From contig CP145879.1 in NCBI GenBank assembly GCA_041944835.1, positions 1-64,000 on the forward strand: a DNA stretch of 64,000 nt, written 5' to 3'. The position numbers were made by a program, and so were the translations under genes. The notes under the pieces were generated by a model. The model had not been told where the DNA came from and ran no database searches. It was given only the letters and a program-made list of their open reading frames with translations. Positions 25,550 through 34,034 of this stretch are shown piece after piece. The first letter of the stretch is position 1, and each line of letters starts with the position of its first letter. Source of the stretch: Dasytiphilus stammeri_K (lineage in GTDB: Bacteria > Pseudomonadota > Gammaproteobacteria > Enterobacterales > Enterobacteriaceae).

Positions 25550-25640
25550 AAATTATTATATTGTAATATATAATAAAAAATGTTGATTATCTAAATTATG
25601 TAGATGTAACATACATGTATCTTTAAAATAAGAAATAATA

Positions 25641-26540
25641 ATGGACGATCAATTTAAAAATAATGCGCTCATTTATCATCAGTTTCCAGTACCGGGTAAA
25701 ATACAAGTAAATGCTACTAAACCTTTATGCACCCACCCAGCAGCATGAATTATCACTAGCTTATTCTCCTGGTGTAGCTGCTCCATGTTTAGAAATCTTT
25801 GCCGATCCTAGCCTAGGGCAGTAAATAAATATACAGCACGTGGTAATTTAGTAGCAGTAATTTCTAATGGAAGTGCAGTACTACTTGGTTTAGGTAATCT
25901 GGGTGCACTAGCAGTAAAACCGGTTATGGAAGGTAAGGGAGTACTTTTCAAAAAATTTGCTGGAATTGATGTATTTGATCTTGAAATTGATGAATCAGAT
26001 CCGGATAAATTAACTAATGTAATTGCCGCTCTCGAGCCTACTTTTGGAGGCATCAATCTTGAGGACATAAAATAAAAGCACCTGAATGTTTTTATATTGA
26101 GAAAGCATTGTGTGAACGCATGAATATTCCGGTTTTTCATGATGATCAGCATGGCACAGCAGCTATTATTTGTACCGGGAGGTCTGATTATCCTAATCAG
26201 GTTAATAATGTTCTATGTTTTCCATTTATTTTTCGTAGGGCATTAGATGTTGGAGCTACAACTCTTAATGAAGAAATGAAACTAGCAGTAGTTCATGCAA
26301 TTTCCGATCTAGCTTTGTCTTAAAATAATGAAAGAGCAGCATCATCAGCTTATGATAAGGATGAAAAATTCATATTTGGATCAGAATATCTAATACCTAA
26401 ACCCTTTGATCCCCGTCTTCTTTTGACAATTGCACCAGCAGTCAGTCGCAAAAGCTGCAATAAATTCAGGGGTTGCAACGAGACCAATTAAAGATTTCGC
26501 GGCTTATCAAAAAAAATTGTCTAGCTTAATTAGTAGCTAG
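25641..26540 (+). pseudogene. maeB: maeB (NADP-malic enzyme) pseudogene
   Basis: Translation in shifting frames follows E. coli MaeB from MDDQFKNNALIYHQFPVPGK to PKPFDPRLLLTIAPAV. Lesions in order: frameshift with stop TGA at 25746; frameshift near 25822; five extra bases TAAAA near 26070, adjacent to an identical run; an internal deletion of about 135-140 codons joining HGTA to IICTGRSDYPN at about 26162; stop TAA at 26321; frameshift near 26445; and loss of the whole C-terminal phosphotransacetylase-like domain. The remnant ends at a TAG that overlaps the infA stop on the other strand. The remaining codons are still highly conserved, so inactivation is recent. Confidence 0.95.
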
Positions 26541-26761
26541 ATTTCACGACTTCGAAAAATAATACGTCCTTTACTTAGGTCATATGGAGTTAGTTCTACT
26601 ATGACTTTATCACCAGTCAAAATACGAATATAATTTTTTCTTATTTTTCCGGATATGTGTGCAGTAACTACATGTCCATTCTCTAGCTCTACTCTAAACA
26701 GAGTATTTGGCAAACTCTCTAGTACAATACCTTGCATCTCAATATTATCTTCTTTAGCCAT
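26537..26761 (-). CDS. infA: Translation initiation factor IF-1
   Basis: The 74-residue OB-fold protein matches E. coli IF-1 (72 residues) from MAKEDNIEMQG to the SKGRIIFR C-terminal segment. It occupies the ribosomal A site during initiation. GGAGG precedes the ATG. It is followed on the same strand by nothing but the maeB remnant, with which its stop codon overlaps. Confidence 0.98.
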   Translation of the reverse strand: MAKEDNIEMQGIVLESLPNTLFRVELENGHVVTAHISGKIRKNYIRILTGDKVIVELTPYDLSKGRIIFRSREI

Positions 26762-26803
26762 ATATCCTCCCTCCTTCTATGTAAGTAAATAAATTTAAGT
26801 AAG

Positions 26804-27751
26804 TTATCTTTTCTCAAGATAACGTTCTGCATCTAATGCAGCCATACAACCCGTAGCAGCAGAAGTAATTGCTTGACGATATATATGATCGGTTACATCT
26901 CCAGCTGCAAAAACCCCTGGAATACTTGTCTGTGTAGCAGAACCTTTAGTACCTGATTGTACTTTAATATAACCATTTTCCAACGCAACTTGTCCATTAA
27001 AAATAGTACTATTTGGTTGATGACCAATCGCAATAAAAACGGCCATGACATCAATTTTCTTGATTTTTTTAGGATATTCTGTAGAACGTAATATCACACC
27101 GTTTACTCCACTTTCATCACCAATTATTTCTTCAATTTTATATTTAAGATGAAAACTTATGTTTCCATTCTTCGATTTTTCAATTAACCTATTAATCAAA
27201 ATCTTCTCTGCTCTGAAATTATCACGTCGATGAATTAAATGTACTTCCAAAGCAATATTGGACAAATATAATGCTTCTTCTACTGCGGTATTACCACCAC
27301 CTACTACTGCTACTTTATGGTTTTTATATAAAAATCCATCACATGTTGCACAAGCCGATACACCTTTACCTTTGAAAGCATCTTCAGATGCTAATCCTAA
27401 GTAACGTGCGGAGGCTCCCGTTGCAATAATCAACGCATCACACCTATATTCTCCCTTTTCTCCAAATAATAAAAAAGGTTGGTGATGCAAATTGACTTTA
27501 TAAATATAGTCACAAATCACTTCCGTGTTAAATTTGAGAGCATGTTCATGCATACGATTCATCAATTGTGGTCCAGTTAAATTGGTTGGATCACCAGGCC
27601 AATTTTCAATATTTAAGGTTGTAGCCAGTTGCCCGCCTTTATCGATGCCTGTAATTAATACGGGGTGTAGATTAGCACGTGCTGCATAGATAGCTGCCGT
27701 ATAACCTGCCGGTCCTGAACCTATAATTATTAATTTACTGTTTTTAATCAT
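26804..27751 (-). CDS. trxB: Thioredoxin reductase
   Basis: The 315-residue flavoprotein reduces thioredoxin with NADPH. The FAD-binding GSGPAGYTAAIYAARA is at the N-terminus, the redox-active CATC motif is near residue 135 (SACATCDGF), the NADPH-binding GGGNTAVEEA follows, and GVFAAGDVTD closes the FAD site. The length is close to E. coli TrxB (321). The infA-trxB-serS order is a condensed version of the E. coli region. Confidence 0.98.
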   Translation of the reverse strand: MIKNSKLIIIGSGPAGYTAAIYAARANLHPVLITGIDKGGQLATTLNIENWPGDPTNLTGPQLMNRMHEHALKFNTEVICDYIYKVNLHHQPFLLFGEKGEYRCDALIIATGASARYLGLASEDAFKGKGVSACATCDGFLYKNHKVAVVGGGNTAVEEALYLSNIALEVHLIHRRDNFRAEKILINRLIEKSKNGNISFHLKYKIEEIIGDESGVNGVILRSTEYPKKIKKIDVMAVFIAIGHQPNSTIFNGQVALENGYIKVQSGTKGSATQTSIPGVFAAGDVTDHIYRQAITSAATGCMAALDAERYLEKR

Positions 27752-27874
27752 TAAGCTTCTCCAAGTGTTTTATTTTGCACTACTATAAGTGTATAGTAAT
27801 ATCAATGGATATTTTAAAACCAAGATAAATACTTAAAAGATTTTTAATCATCATTAAATTATTTAAAAATAAAT

Positions 27875-29164
27875 ATGCTTGATCCTAATTTATTACGTAA
27901 TGAATCTAATATAGTCGCTGAAAAATTAGCGCGGAGAAATTTTCCACTAGACATTGATACATTACACATGATAGAAGTAAAACGTAAATCATTACAAATT
28001 GAAACAGAAAAATTACAATCCGAACGTAATAAAATATCTAAAGAAATTGGCTTTCTTAAACAGAAAGGTGAAGATATTAGAACTCTTTGTCAAAAAGTTC
28101 AAGAATTAAATCAATCTATCAGGACAAAAAAAATTGAACTTAATGTCTTAATAAATCAATTTCGTGAATTTATACTGATGTTACCTAATATTCCAGCAGA
28201 TGAAGTTCCTCTTGGCAAAGATAAAAGCGAAAATATTGAAATTAGTCGTTGGGGATACCCACGAGAATATGATTTTCCAGTGCGTGACCATGTAAAATTA
28301 GGAGAATTAACTCATGGTTTAGATTTTGCTTCGGCCGTAAAACTGACCGGCAGTCGTTTTGTAGTAATGAAAGGGCAAATAGCTCGTTTACACAGAGTAT
28401 TAGGACAATTCATGATAGATTTACATACTACTAAACATGGTTATACAGAAGTTTATGTTCCGGATTTAGTTAATTATACCTCTCTTTATGGAACTGGACA
28501 ATTACCAAAATTTAGTAAAGATTTATTTTTTACAAAATTATTAGATTCTACAACAAATAATTATGCGTTAATTCCCACAGCCGAAGTACCTTTAACTAAT
28601 TTAGTACGTAATGAAATTCTAAAAGAGGAATGCTTGCCCTTAAAATTTACTGCACATACTTCCTGTTACCGTTCTGAAGCTGGTTCTTATGGAAGAGATA
28701 CTCATGGATTAATTCGCATGCATCAATTTGAAAAAGTAGAATTAGTACAAATTACAGCTCCAGAATCTTCTATGCATACGTTAGAAAATTTAACCAATCA
28801 TGCTGAAACCGTACTAAAAATGTTAAATCTACCATATCGAAAAGTACTTTTATGCACTGCTGATCTTGGAAATAGTTCTTGTAAAACTTATGATTTAGAA
28901 GTTTGGCTTCCTTCTAAAAACACTTTTGTAGAAATATCTTCTTGTTCTAATATGTGGGATTTTCAAGCTCGTCGTATGCAAATACGTTATATTAATAAAA
29001 AAAATAAGAAAACTAGCTTAGTACATACCCTAAACGGTTCAGGATTGGCCGTAGGTCGTACGTTACTTGCGATCATGGAGAATTATCAAAAAGAAGATGG
29101 GAGTATTTTAATACCAAAGATCTTACATTCTTACATGAATGGGATTACCTGTATTGGAAATTAA
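27875..29164 (+). CDS. serS: Seryl-tRNA synthetase
   Basis: The 429-residue class II synthetase has an N-terminal coiled-coil tRNA-binding arm (about residues 28-105), motif 2 in FTAHTSCYRSEAGSYGRDTHGLIRMHQF and motif 3 in LNGSGLAVGRTLLAIMENYQ. The length matches E. coli SerRS (430). It charges tRNA-Ser. It is divergent from trxB and convergent with proC across tRNA-Lys(CTT). Confidence 0.98.
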   Translation: MLDPNLLRNESNIVAEKLARRNFPLDIDTLHMIEVKRKSLQIETEKLQSERNKISKEIGFLKQKGEDIRTLCQKVQELNQSIRTKKIELNVLINQFREFILMLPNIPADEVPLGKDKSENIEISRWGYPREYDFPVRDHVKLGELTHGLDFASAVKLTGSRFVVMKGQIARLHRVLGQFMIDLHTTKHGYTEVYVPDLVNYTSLYGTGQLPKFSKDLFFTKLLDSTTNNYALIPTAEVPLTNLVRNEILKEECLPLKFTAHTSCYRSEAGSYGRDTHGLIRMHQFEKVELVQITAPESSMHTLENLTNHAETVLKMLNLPYRKVLLCTADLGNSSCKTYDLEVWLPSKNTFVEISSCSNMWDFQARRMQIRYINKKNKKTSLVHTLNGSGLAVGRTLLAIMENYQKEDGSILIPKILHSYMNGITCIGN

Positions 29165-29189
29165 TTATCTTTTCTTTTCTGGTGGTGGA

Positions 29190-29262
29190 TGGGTCGTGAG
29201 GGATTCGAACCCACGACCGTTGGATTAAGAGTCCACTGCTCTACCAACTGAGCTAACGACCC
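29190..29262 (-). tRNA. tRNA-Lys (anticodon CTT)
   Basis: The complement has acceptor GGGTCGT/ACGACCC, D-arm GCTC/GAGC and anticodon loop CTCTTAA giving CTT, so it reads AAG. The T-stem GTGGG/CCCTC contains a T-T mismatch at 50-64, and the top anticodon-stem pair (27-43) is G-A. The 3' CCA is not encoded. It may be a weakened tRNA alongside the intact tRNA-Lys(TTT) at 15.9 kb. Confidence 0.9.
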
Positions 29263-29274
29263 ATACTAATTTAA

Positions 29275-30084
29275 TTACTCTTCATTTTTAATAGATTTTT
29301 GCATACATGCATATATAGCACAGATGATTGACGCGCGGAAACCTTTTTCTTCTAAAACTTTTAAAGCTTCTATGGTTGTTCCTTTTGGGGAACAAATATT
29401 ATCTTTTAGTTGTCCAGGATGTTTTCCAGTGGTTAAAATCATTTCAGCAGCTCCTTTTACAGCCTGTGCAGCAAATTTGTACGCGTTTTCTCTCGACATA
29501 CCTCCAAGAACAGCAGCATCGGCCATGGATTCAATAAACATATAAACATATGCTGGAGCCGAACTACTTATTCCTATCATGCTGTGAATGAGATCTTCTG
29601 TTATAACTGCAGTTTTTCCAACTAAATTAAATATCTGGACTACTTGTTTAATTTCCTGTGATGTTACCAAAGCGTTAGATGTAATTGAAGTCATGCTTTC
29701 ACCTACTAAAGCAGCAGTATTTGGCATAACTCGTATAATTTTGCTTTTTGGTCCCACTATTTTTTTTAGTACTTCTAGTTTTATCCCTGCAGCTAAAGAA
29801 ATTACTAATGTCTTTTCACTTCTTAAACAAGAAAACTTCTCTTTAAGCACATTTAAAATAACATTTGCTTTGACTGCTAAAAATAAAATATCAGCATTTT
29901 TAATGACTTCTTCTTCACTAGAAGTAAAATTAATTCCATATTTTTGATGCAGAATTTGGGTTTTTTCTTGATGACAATCATAGACATAAATATCCATCGG
30001 CATAATTTGTCTACTTTTAATGAAACCAGCAATGAGTGTTTGTGCTATATTACCTCCACCAATAAAACCTAGTTTTTTTTTCAT
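29275..30084 (-). CDS. proC: Pyrroline-5-carboxylate reductase
   Basis: The 269-residue enzyme reduces 1-pyrroline-5-carboxylate to proline with NADPH. An N-terminal Rossmann motif GFIGGGNIA is at residues 5-13, VMPNTAALVGESMT lies mid-protein and the C-terminal signature segment around LKDNICSPKGTTIEALKVLEEKGFR is intact. E. coli ProC has 269 residues. No proA or proB is in the window, so whether proline is made de novo or from a host intermediate is unknown. Confidence 0.97.
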   Translation of the reverse strand: MKKKLGFIGGGNIAQTLIAGFIKSRQIMPMDIYVYDCHQEKTQILHQKYGINFTSSEEEVIKNADILFLAVKANVILNVLKEKFSCLRSEKTLVISLAAGIKLEVLKKIVGPKSKIIRVMPNTAALVGESMTSITSNALVTSQEIKQVVQIFNLVGKTAVITEDLIHSMIGISSSAPAYVYMFIESMADAAVLGGMSRENAYKFAAQAVKGAAEMILTTGKHPGQLKDNICSPKGTTIEALKVLEEKGFRASIICAIYACMQKSIKNEE

Positions 30085-30113
30085 TAAATAAGCTCTCCTT
30101 TTTTTTATTATAT

Positions 30114-31181
30114 TTATCTCTCATTTACAGGATACTCATGCATCCAAACATTAAGCAATTTGTAAGAAATAGCCAGTACTACTGGTCCAATAAATAAACC
30201 AATCATACCAAAGGTAAAGAATCCACCAATAACTCCACAAATAATCATAATCATTGGCAAATCCGCCCCCATACGAATTAATACGGGACGCAAAATATTA
30301 TCTAAAGTTACAACCAGGCAGCTCCATATCATTAATATGGTTGCAGAAGTATTTTCACCACTCCAGTAAAGCCACATAATAGCTGGTATTAATACTGGAA
30401 GTGTTCCAAGTTGCATTAAACCCAATAAAATTAAAATTCCTGTTAATAATGCAGCATATGGAATTCCAGAAAATGCTAACCCTACACCTCCAAGTATACC
30501 TTGTACTAAAGCTGTAACAGATATTCCTAATGCCACAGCACGAATCGCTTTAGTAGCGAGTAATACAGCTGCTTCACCACGATGTGTAGCCAATCTCCCA
30601 GCAAAATGAAGTATCCATTGTCCTATCTGCTCTCCACGCCAGTAAAGTAATATACTAAATAACAACATCAATCCCAAATGCAATATAACACGAGCCAAAT
30701 GGGCTACCTGTAATAAAATAAAGCCTGTTGTTTTACCAATATAAGGTTTAGCATAGATTATCATTGAGTTACTCTTTTCTCCCGCTAAAATGCTATTCCA
30801 GGTAGAATATAATTTCTCTCCAATAAGAGGAATATTATCAATAAAATGTAATTGAGGTAATTTTATTGGTCCTGAAGTTAAAGATTGAATTAATGGAATT
30901 ATATTGTCGATAAAACCCGCCAGTAGTAATGTGATAGGTATAATAAAAAGTAAAAATAACATTAGTATCATAATTAATATAGCCAATATTCTACTTCGCC
31001 AGAGTAGATTCTGAAGTTTAATAAATAAAGGCCAAGTGGCAATTACTACCATACTAGCCCATGCAAAACCAGCAATGAAAGGTTGTACCACCCAAAAACA
31101 CGTCACCATGAGTATGGTAATAAACATAAATAAGAATAATAATTGTGGAATATCCACAGTTTTTTGTAAGATATTTTTCAT
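30114..31181 (-). CDS. ydiK: AI-2E/PerM-family membrane protein YdiK
   Basis: The 355-residue polytopic protein aligns closely with E. coli YdiK (370 residues), for example in the WVVQPFIAGFAWASMVVIATWP segment near the N-terminus, LLYWRGEQIGQW and IRMGADLPMIMIICGVIGG. About eight hydrophobic helices are visible. Members are secondary transporters or exporters of unproven substrate. The start ATG is weakly preceded by a ribosome-binding site. It lies next to tRNA-Val(GAC) and mdtK. Confidence 0.92.
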   Translation of the reverse strand: MKNILQKTVDIPQLLFLFMFITILMVTCFWVVQPFIAGFAWASMVVIATWPLFIKLQNLLWRSRILAILIMILMLFLLFIIPITLLLAGFIDNIIPLIQSLTSGPIKLPQLHFIDNIPLIGEKLYSTWNSILAGEKSNSMIIYAKPYIGKTTGFILLQVAHLARVILHLGLMLLFSILLYWRGEQIGQWILHFAGRLATHRGEAAVLLATKAIRAVALGISVTALVQGILGGVGLAFSGIPYAALLTGILILLGLMQLGTLPVLIPAIMWLYWSGENTSATILMIWSCLVVTLDNILRPVLIRMGADLPMIMIICGVIGGFFTFGMIGLFIGPVVLAISYKLLNVWMHEYPVNER

Positions 31182-31263
31182 ACTACAATGTTTTTCCTCT
31201 TTCTTCTAACTGGTTTTTTTTCCGTTTCCATTGGTGTGTTTCTTTTCTATAGGAAGATATTGG

Positions 31264-31340
31264 TGGTACGTCCGAGTGGATTTGAACCACTGACCAACAC
31301 CATGTCAAGATGTTACTCTAACCAACTGAGCTACGGACGT
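31264..31340 (-). tRNA. tRNA-Val (anticodon GAC)
   Basis: The complement folds with acceptor ACGTCCG/CGGACGT, D-arm GCTC/GAGT (one G-T pair), anticodon loop CTTGACAT giving GAC, T-arm AGTGG/CCACT and encoded CCA. E. coli valV/valW, also GAC, lie in the same general region near mdtK. The first base pair is A-T instead of the usual G-C. Confidence 0.95.
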
Positions 31341-31371
31341 ATAATTAATTCATTTATAATATTTAGTAATT

Positions 31372-32766
31372 TCAGTCATCTGCCCGTTGTAAAAGATCTT
31401 TATCCGATAAACTTTGCAAGTGGCGGATTCGATATATCATCATCATTGCTGATGCAGTTAAGCCAATGATAAAACCTATCCAAAAACCAGCCGGTCCTAA
31501 AGGATTAACTATCCAATTAGTTAATCCTAATATATATCCACATGGTAATCCAAGTAACCAATAAGCAATAAAAGTAATTATCGAAATAGAAGATGTATCT
31601 CTATATGCCCGTAAGATACCACTTCCTATAATCTGTACCGAATCAGAAATTTGATAGAGAGCTGCAAATAACATTAGCTTTGCTGCTAGTGCAATTATTT
31701 GCGGATTATCATTATATAACCAAACAATCTCTTTTCGATAAAGAACAGTTAAAAAAGATGTAATAAGAGCAAAAGCAATTCCAGTACAATGAGCAGTTTT
31801 AGCAGATAAATGTGCGCTACTAAGAGAACCTCTACCAAGCTGAAAACTCACCCTAATCGTAGTAGCTATACTGAGTGAAAGTGGTAAAACAAAAACTAAT
31901 CCATTAAAACTCAACGCGATGTGATGACTAGCTACTGATATAACTCCTAAATGGGAAATTAATAATGCTACCATAGTAAACAAAGTCACTTCAAAAAAAA
32001 AAGATAGAGATATGGGCAATCCCAAAGTAATAAGTTTGGACATAACTTTCCAATCGGGTTTTAGCTTGAATAAATGTGAGCACGTTACTCTTGTAATATT
32101 TTTCATAGGATGACTACTACTAAAACTGAACCAAGTAATCATAGTTATAAACATAACCCAGTAAACTACCGCTGTTGCCATACCACATCCTACACCACCG
32201 ATTGATGATGGAATGCCAAATTTACCATGAATAAAAATATAATTTACTGGAATATTAACTATTAAGCCTATAAAACTTATTATCATACTTGGTTTAGTAT
32301 TTGCCAGACCTTCACACTGGTTACGTAATACTTGTAATAATAAACATCCCGGAACACCATATAGCATAGCATGCAAATAAAAAATAGTTTTTTCAGCTAA
32401 TTTATGATCTATATAGTGCATAGAATAAATTAAATAAGAAGCGTTATGTAATACCAACATAATTAGCAAACATGTAATTATTGCTAACCAATAAGCCTGA
32501 CATATATAATAAGGAATACGATCACATTGGCCTGAACCCTTGAGTTTAGCTAATACTGGGGTTAATGCCATAATTAACCCATACCCAAATAAAATCACCG
32601 GTAACCATATAGAAGTTCCTATCGCTACCGCAGCCATATCAAGATCGCTTATCGATCCAGCCATAATTGTGTTAATCATACTTATAGATGTTTGTGCTAT
32701 TTGTGCTAAAATGACCGGAGCAGCCAAAATTAATAATTGACGAGCTTCAACTAAATATTTTTGCAC
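31372..32766 (-). CDS. mdtK: Multidrug/sodium antiporter MdtK (MATE family)
   Basis: The 464-residue, 12-helix MATE transporter aligns over its full length with E. coli MdtK/NorM (457), from MQKYLVEARQLLILAAPVILAQIAQT to GPAGFWIGFIIGLTASAMMM. It exports cationic drugs and other small compounds in exchange for cations. It is the only obvious drug exporter in the window. It might export a nucleoside product, but it lies in its native E. coli-like context, not in the operon, so this is only speculation. Confidence 0.96.
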   Translation of the reverse strand: MQKYLVEARQLLILAAPVILAQIAQTSISMINTIMAGSISDLDMAAVAIGTSIWLPVILFGYGLIMALTPVLAKLKGSGQCDRIPYYICQAYWLAIITCLLIMLVLHNASYLIYSMHYIDHKLAEKTIFYLHAMLYGVPGCLLLQVLRNQCEGLANTKPSMIISFIGLIVNIPVNYIFIHGKFGIPSSIGGVGCGMATAVVYWVMFITMITWFSFSSSHPMKNITRVTCSHLFKLKPDWKVMSKLITLGLPISLSFFFEVTLFTMVALLISHLGVISVASHHIALSFNGLVFVLPLSLSIATTIRVSFQLGRGSLSSAHLSAKTAHCTGIAFALITSFLTVLYRKEIVWLYNDNPQIIALAAKLMLFAALYQISDSVQIIGSGILRAYRDTSSISIITFIAYWLLGLPCGYILGLTNWIVNPLGPAGFWIGFIIGLTASAMMMIYRIRHLQSLSDKDLLQRADD

Positions 32767-32886
32767 TTATTTTATCCTTTAAGTAGTAAGATATTTAGTT
32801 GTTAAAACATAACATATAATTATACGAATGAAAAATTCATTTTCCAGTCATTGTAAAAATTATAGCAAGGGTGTTAAAATTAGGTA

Positions 32887-32926
32887 TAGTTTTTCAGTAT
32901 AATAAAAAACTGTACTTGAAAAACTA
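32887..32926. repeat. Inverted repeat between mdtK and grxD
   Basis: TAGTTTTTCA at 32887-32896 is repeated as its exact reverse complement TGAAAAACTA at 32917-32926, with a further GTA/TAC pairing inside across a one-base bulge. It lies in the divergent gap, 65 bases before the grxD start. A perfect A+T-only palindrome of 20 bp (32937-32956) follows. It could be an operator or a leader hairpin. Confidence 0.45.
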
Positions 32927-32990
32927 CTGAATGAACTATATAAATTAATTTATATATGATTATATAGCTCAATTTTAATAAGGACTTTTC

Positions 32991-33326
32991 ATGAATACTA
33001 TTGAAAAAATTCAACGTCAAATTTCTGACAATCCTATTCTTCTTTTTATGAAAGGTTCACCACAAAATCCTTCCTGTGGATTTTCTGCACAAACCGTACA
33101 AGTGCTATTAAGTTGTGGAGAACCTTTTAATTATGTAGATATTTTAAAATGTCCTGATATTCGCACAGAGTTACCTAAATATGCTAATTGGCCAACGTTT
33201 CCTCAATTATGGGTGGAAGGAAAACTGATTGGAGGTTGTGATATTATTGTTGAAATGTTTCAGAGTGGTGAATTACAAATGCTTATCAAAAGAACTGCTG
33301 ATAAATATCGAGATCATCTTTCTTAA
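32991..33326 (+). CDS. grxD: Monothiol glutaredoxin 4
   Basis: The 111-residue monothiol glutaredoxin has the active-site CGFS after FMKGSPQNPS and the glutathione-binding WPTFPQLWVEGKLIGGCDI. It carries and transfers [2Fe-2S] clusters. The length is close to E. coli Grx4 (115). AAGGA lies 8 bases upstream of the ATG. It is followed by pdxH and tyrS. Confidence 0.97.
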   Translation: MNTIEKIQRQISDNPILLFMKGSPQNPSCGFSAQTVQVLLSCGEPFNYVDILKCPDIRTELPKYANWPTFPQLWVEGKLIGGCDIIVEMFQSGELQMLIKRTADKYRDHLS

Positions 33327-33336
33327 AAACCTACTT

Positions 33337-34002
33337 ATGAATGTAGTGAAACAATTACACGATTTGCACAAAATCGCACATTTGCGTCGGGAATATACTT
33401 TAGGAGCGTTACGTCGTCAAGATTTACCATATAATCCAATTAAATTATTTGATAAATGGTTCAAGCAAGCATGTGAAGCACAATTACCTGAGCCTAATGC
33501 TATGTGTTTGGCTACTGTAGATAAAAACAATCATCCTTGGCAACGTATGGTGTTACTAAAGCATTTCGATGAAAAAGGAATGATATTTTATACTAATTTC
33601 ACTAGCCGAAAAGCGCAACATCTCAATAATAATCCATACATTAGCCTTTTATTTCCATGGAACATGCTCGAACGACAAGTTATAGTTTTAGGTAATGTAG
33701 AACGTCTTTCTCATATAGAAACCGTTAAATATTTCCAAAGTAGGCCACGTGATAGCCAAATTAGTAGTTGGGTTTCACATCAATCTAGGGTTATATCAAG
33801 TCGCAGAGTATTAGAGAATAAATTTGTTCAAATCCAAAGAAAATTTAAAAAAAGACCAATTCCATCCCCTCATTTTTGGGGAGGATTTCGGATCTATATT
33901 AATTCTATTGAATTCTGGCAAGGAGGTAAAAATCGTTTACATGATCGTTTTTTTTTTCATCGAAAAGGAAAAGGCTGGAAAATTAATCGACTTGCTCCAT
34001 AA
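33337..34002 (+). CDS. pdxH: Pyridoxine/pyridoxamine 5'-phosphate oxidase
   Basis: The 221-residue FMN enzyme makes pyridoxal 5'-phosphate, the last step of vitamin B6 synthesis. It aligns with E. coli PdxH (218) from IAHLRREYT through RMVLLKHFDEKGM, the SRPRDSQISSWVS segment and the C-terminal GKNRLHDRF...WKINRLAP. The frame is open for 36 codons upstream into grxD; I chose the ATG at 33337 because it gives the family N-terminus. The pdxH-tyrS order is as in E. coli. Confidence 0.97.
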   Translation: MNVVKQLHDLHKIAHLRREYTLGALRRQDLPYNPIKLFDKWFKQACEAQLPEPNAMCLATVDKNNHPWQRMVLLKHFDEKGMIFYTNFTSRKAQHLNNNPYISLLFPWNMLERQVIVLGNVERLSHIETVKYFQSRPRDSQISSWVSHQSRVISSRRVLENKFVQIQRKFKKRPIPSPHFWGGFRIYINSIEFWQGGKNRLHDRFFFHRKGKGWKINRLAP

Positions 34003-34034
34003 CATAAAAATCATTTCATTTATTAAAAAAAAAT

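Noticed and set aside
26108..26323. A short separate gene on the plus strand
   Set aside because: Its translation is two distant segments of MaeB joined by a deletion, so it is part of the maeB pseudogene.
17926..26540. Attachment-site duplications flanking the operon
   Set aside because: I found no second copy of the tRNA-Arg 3' end or other flanking direct repeat, and no integrase gene.
32937..32956. 20-bp A+T palindrome as an operator on its own
   Set aside because: It consists only of A and T, and such palindromes arise easily by chance in this composition.
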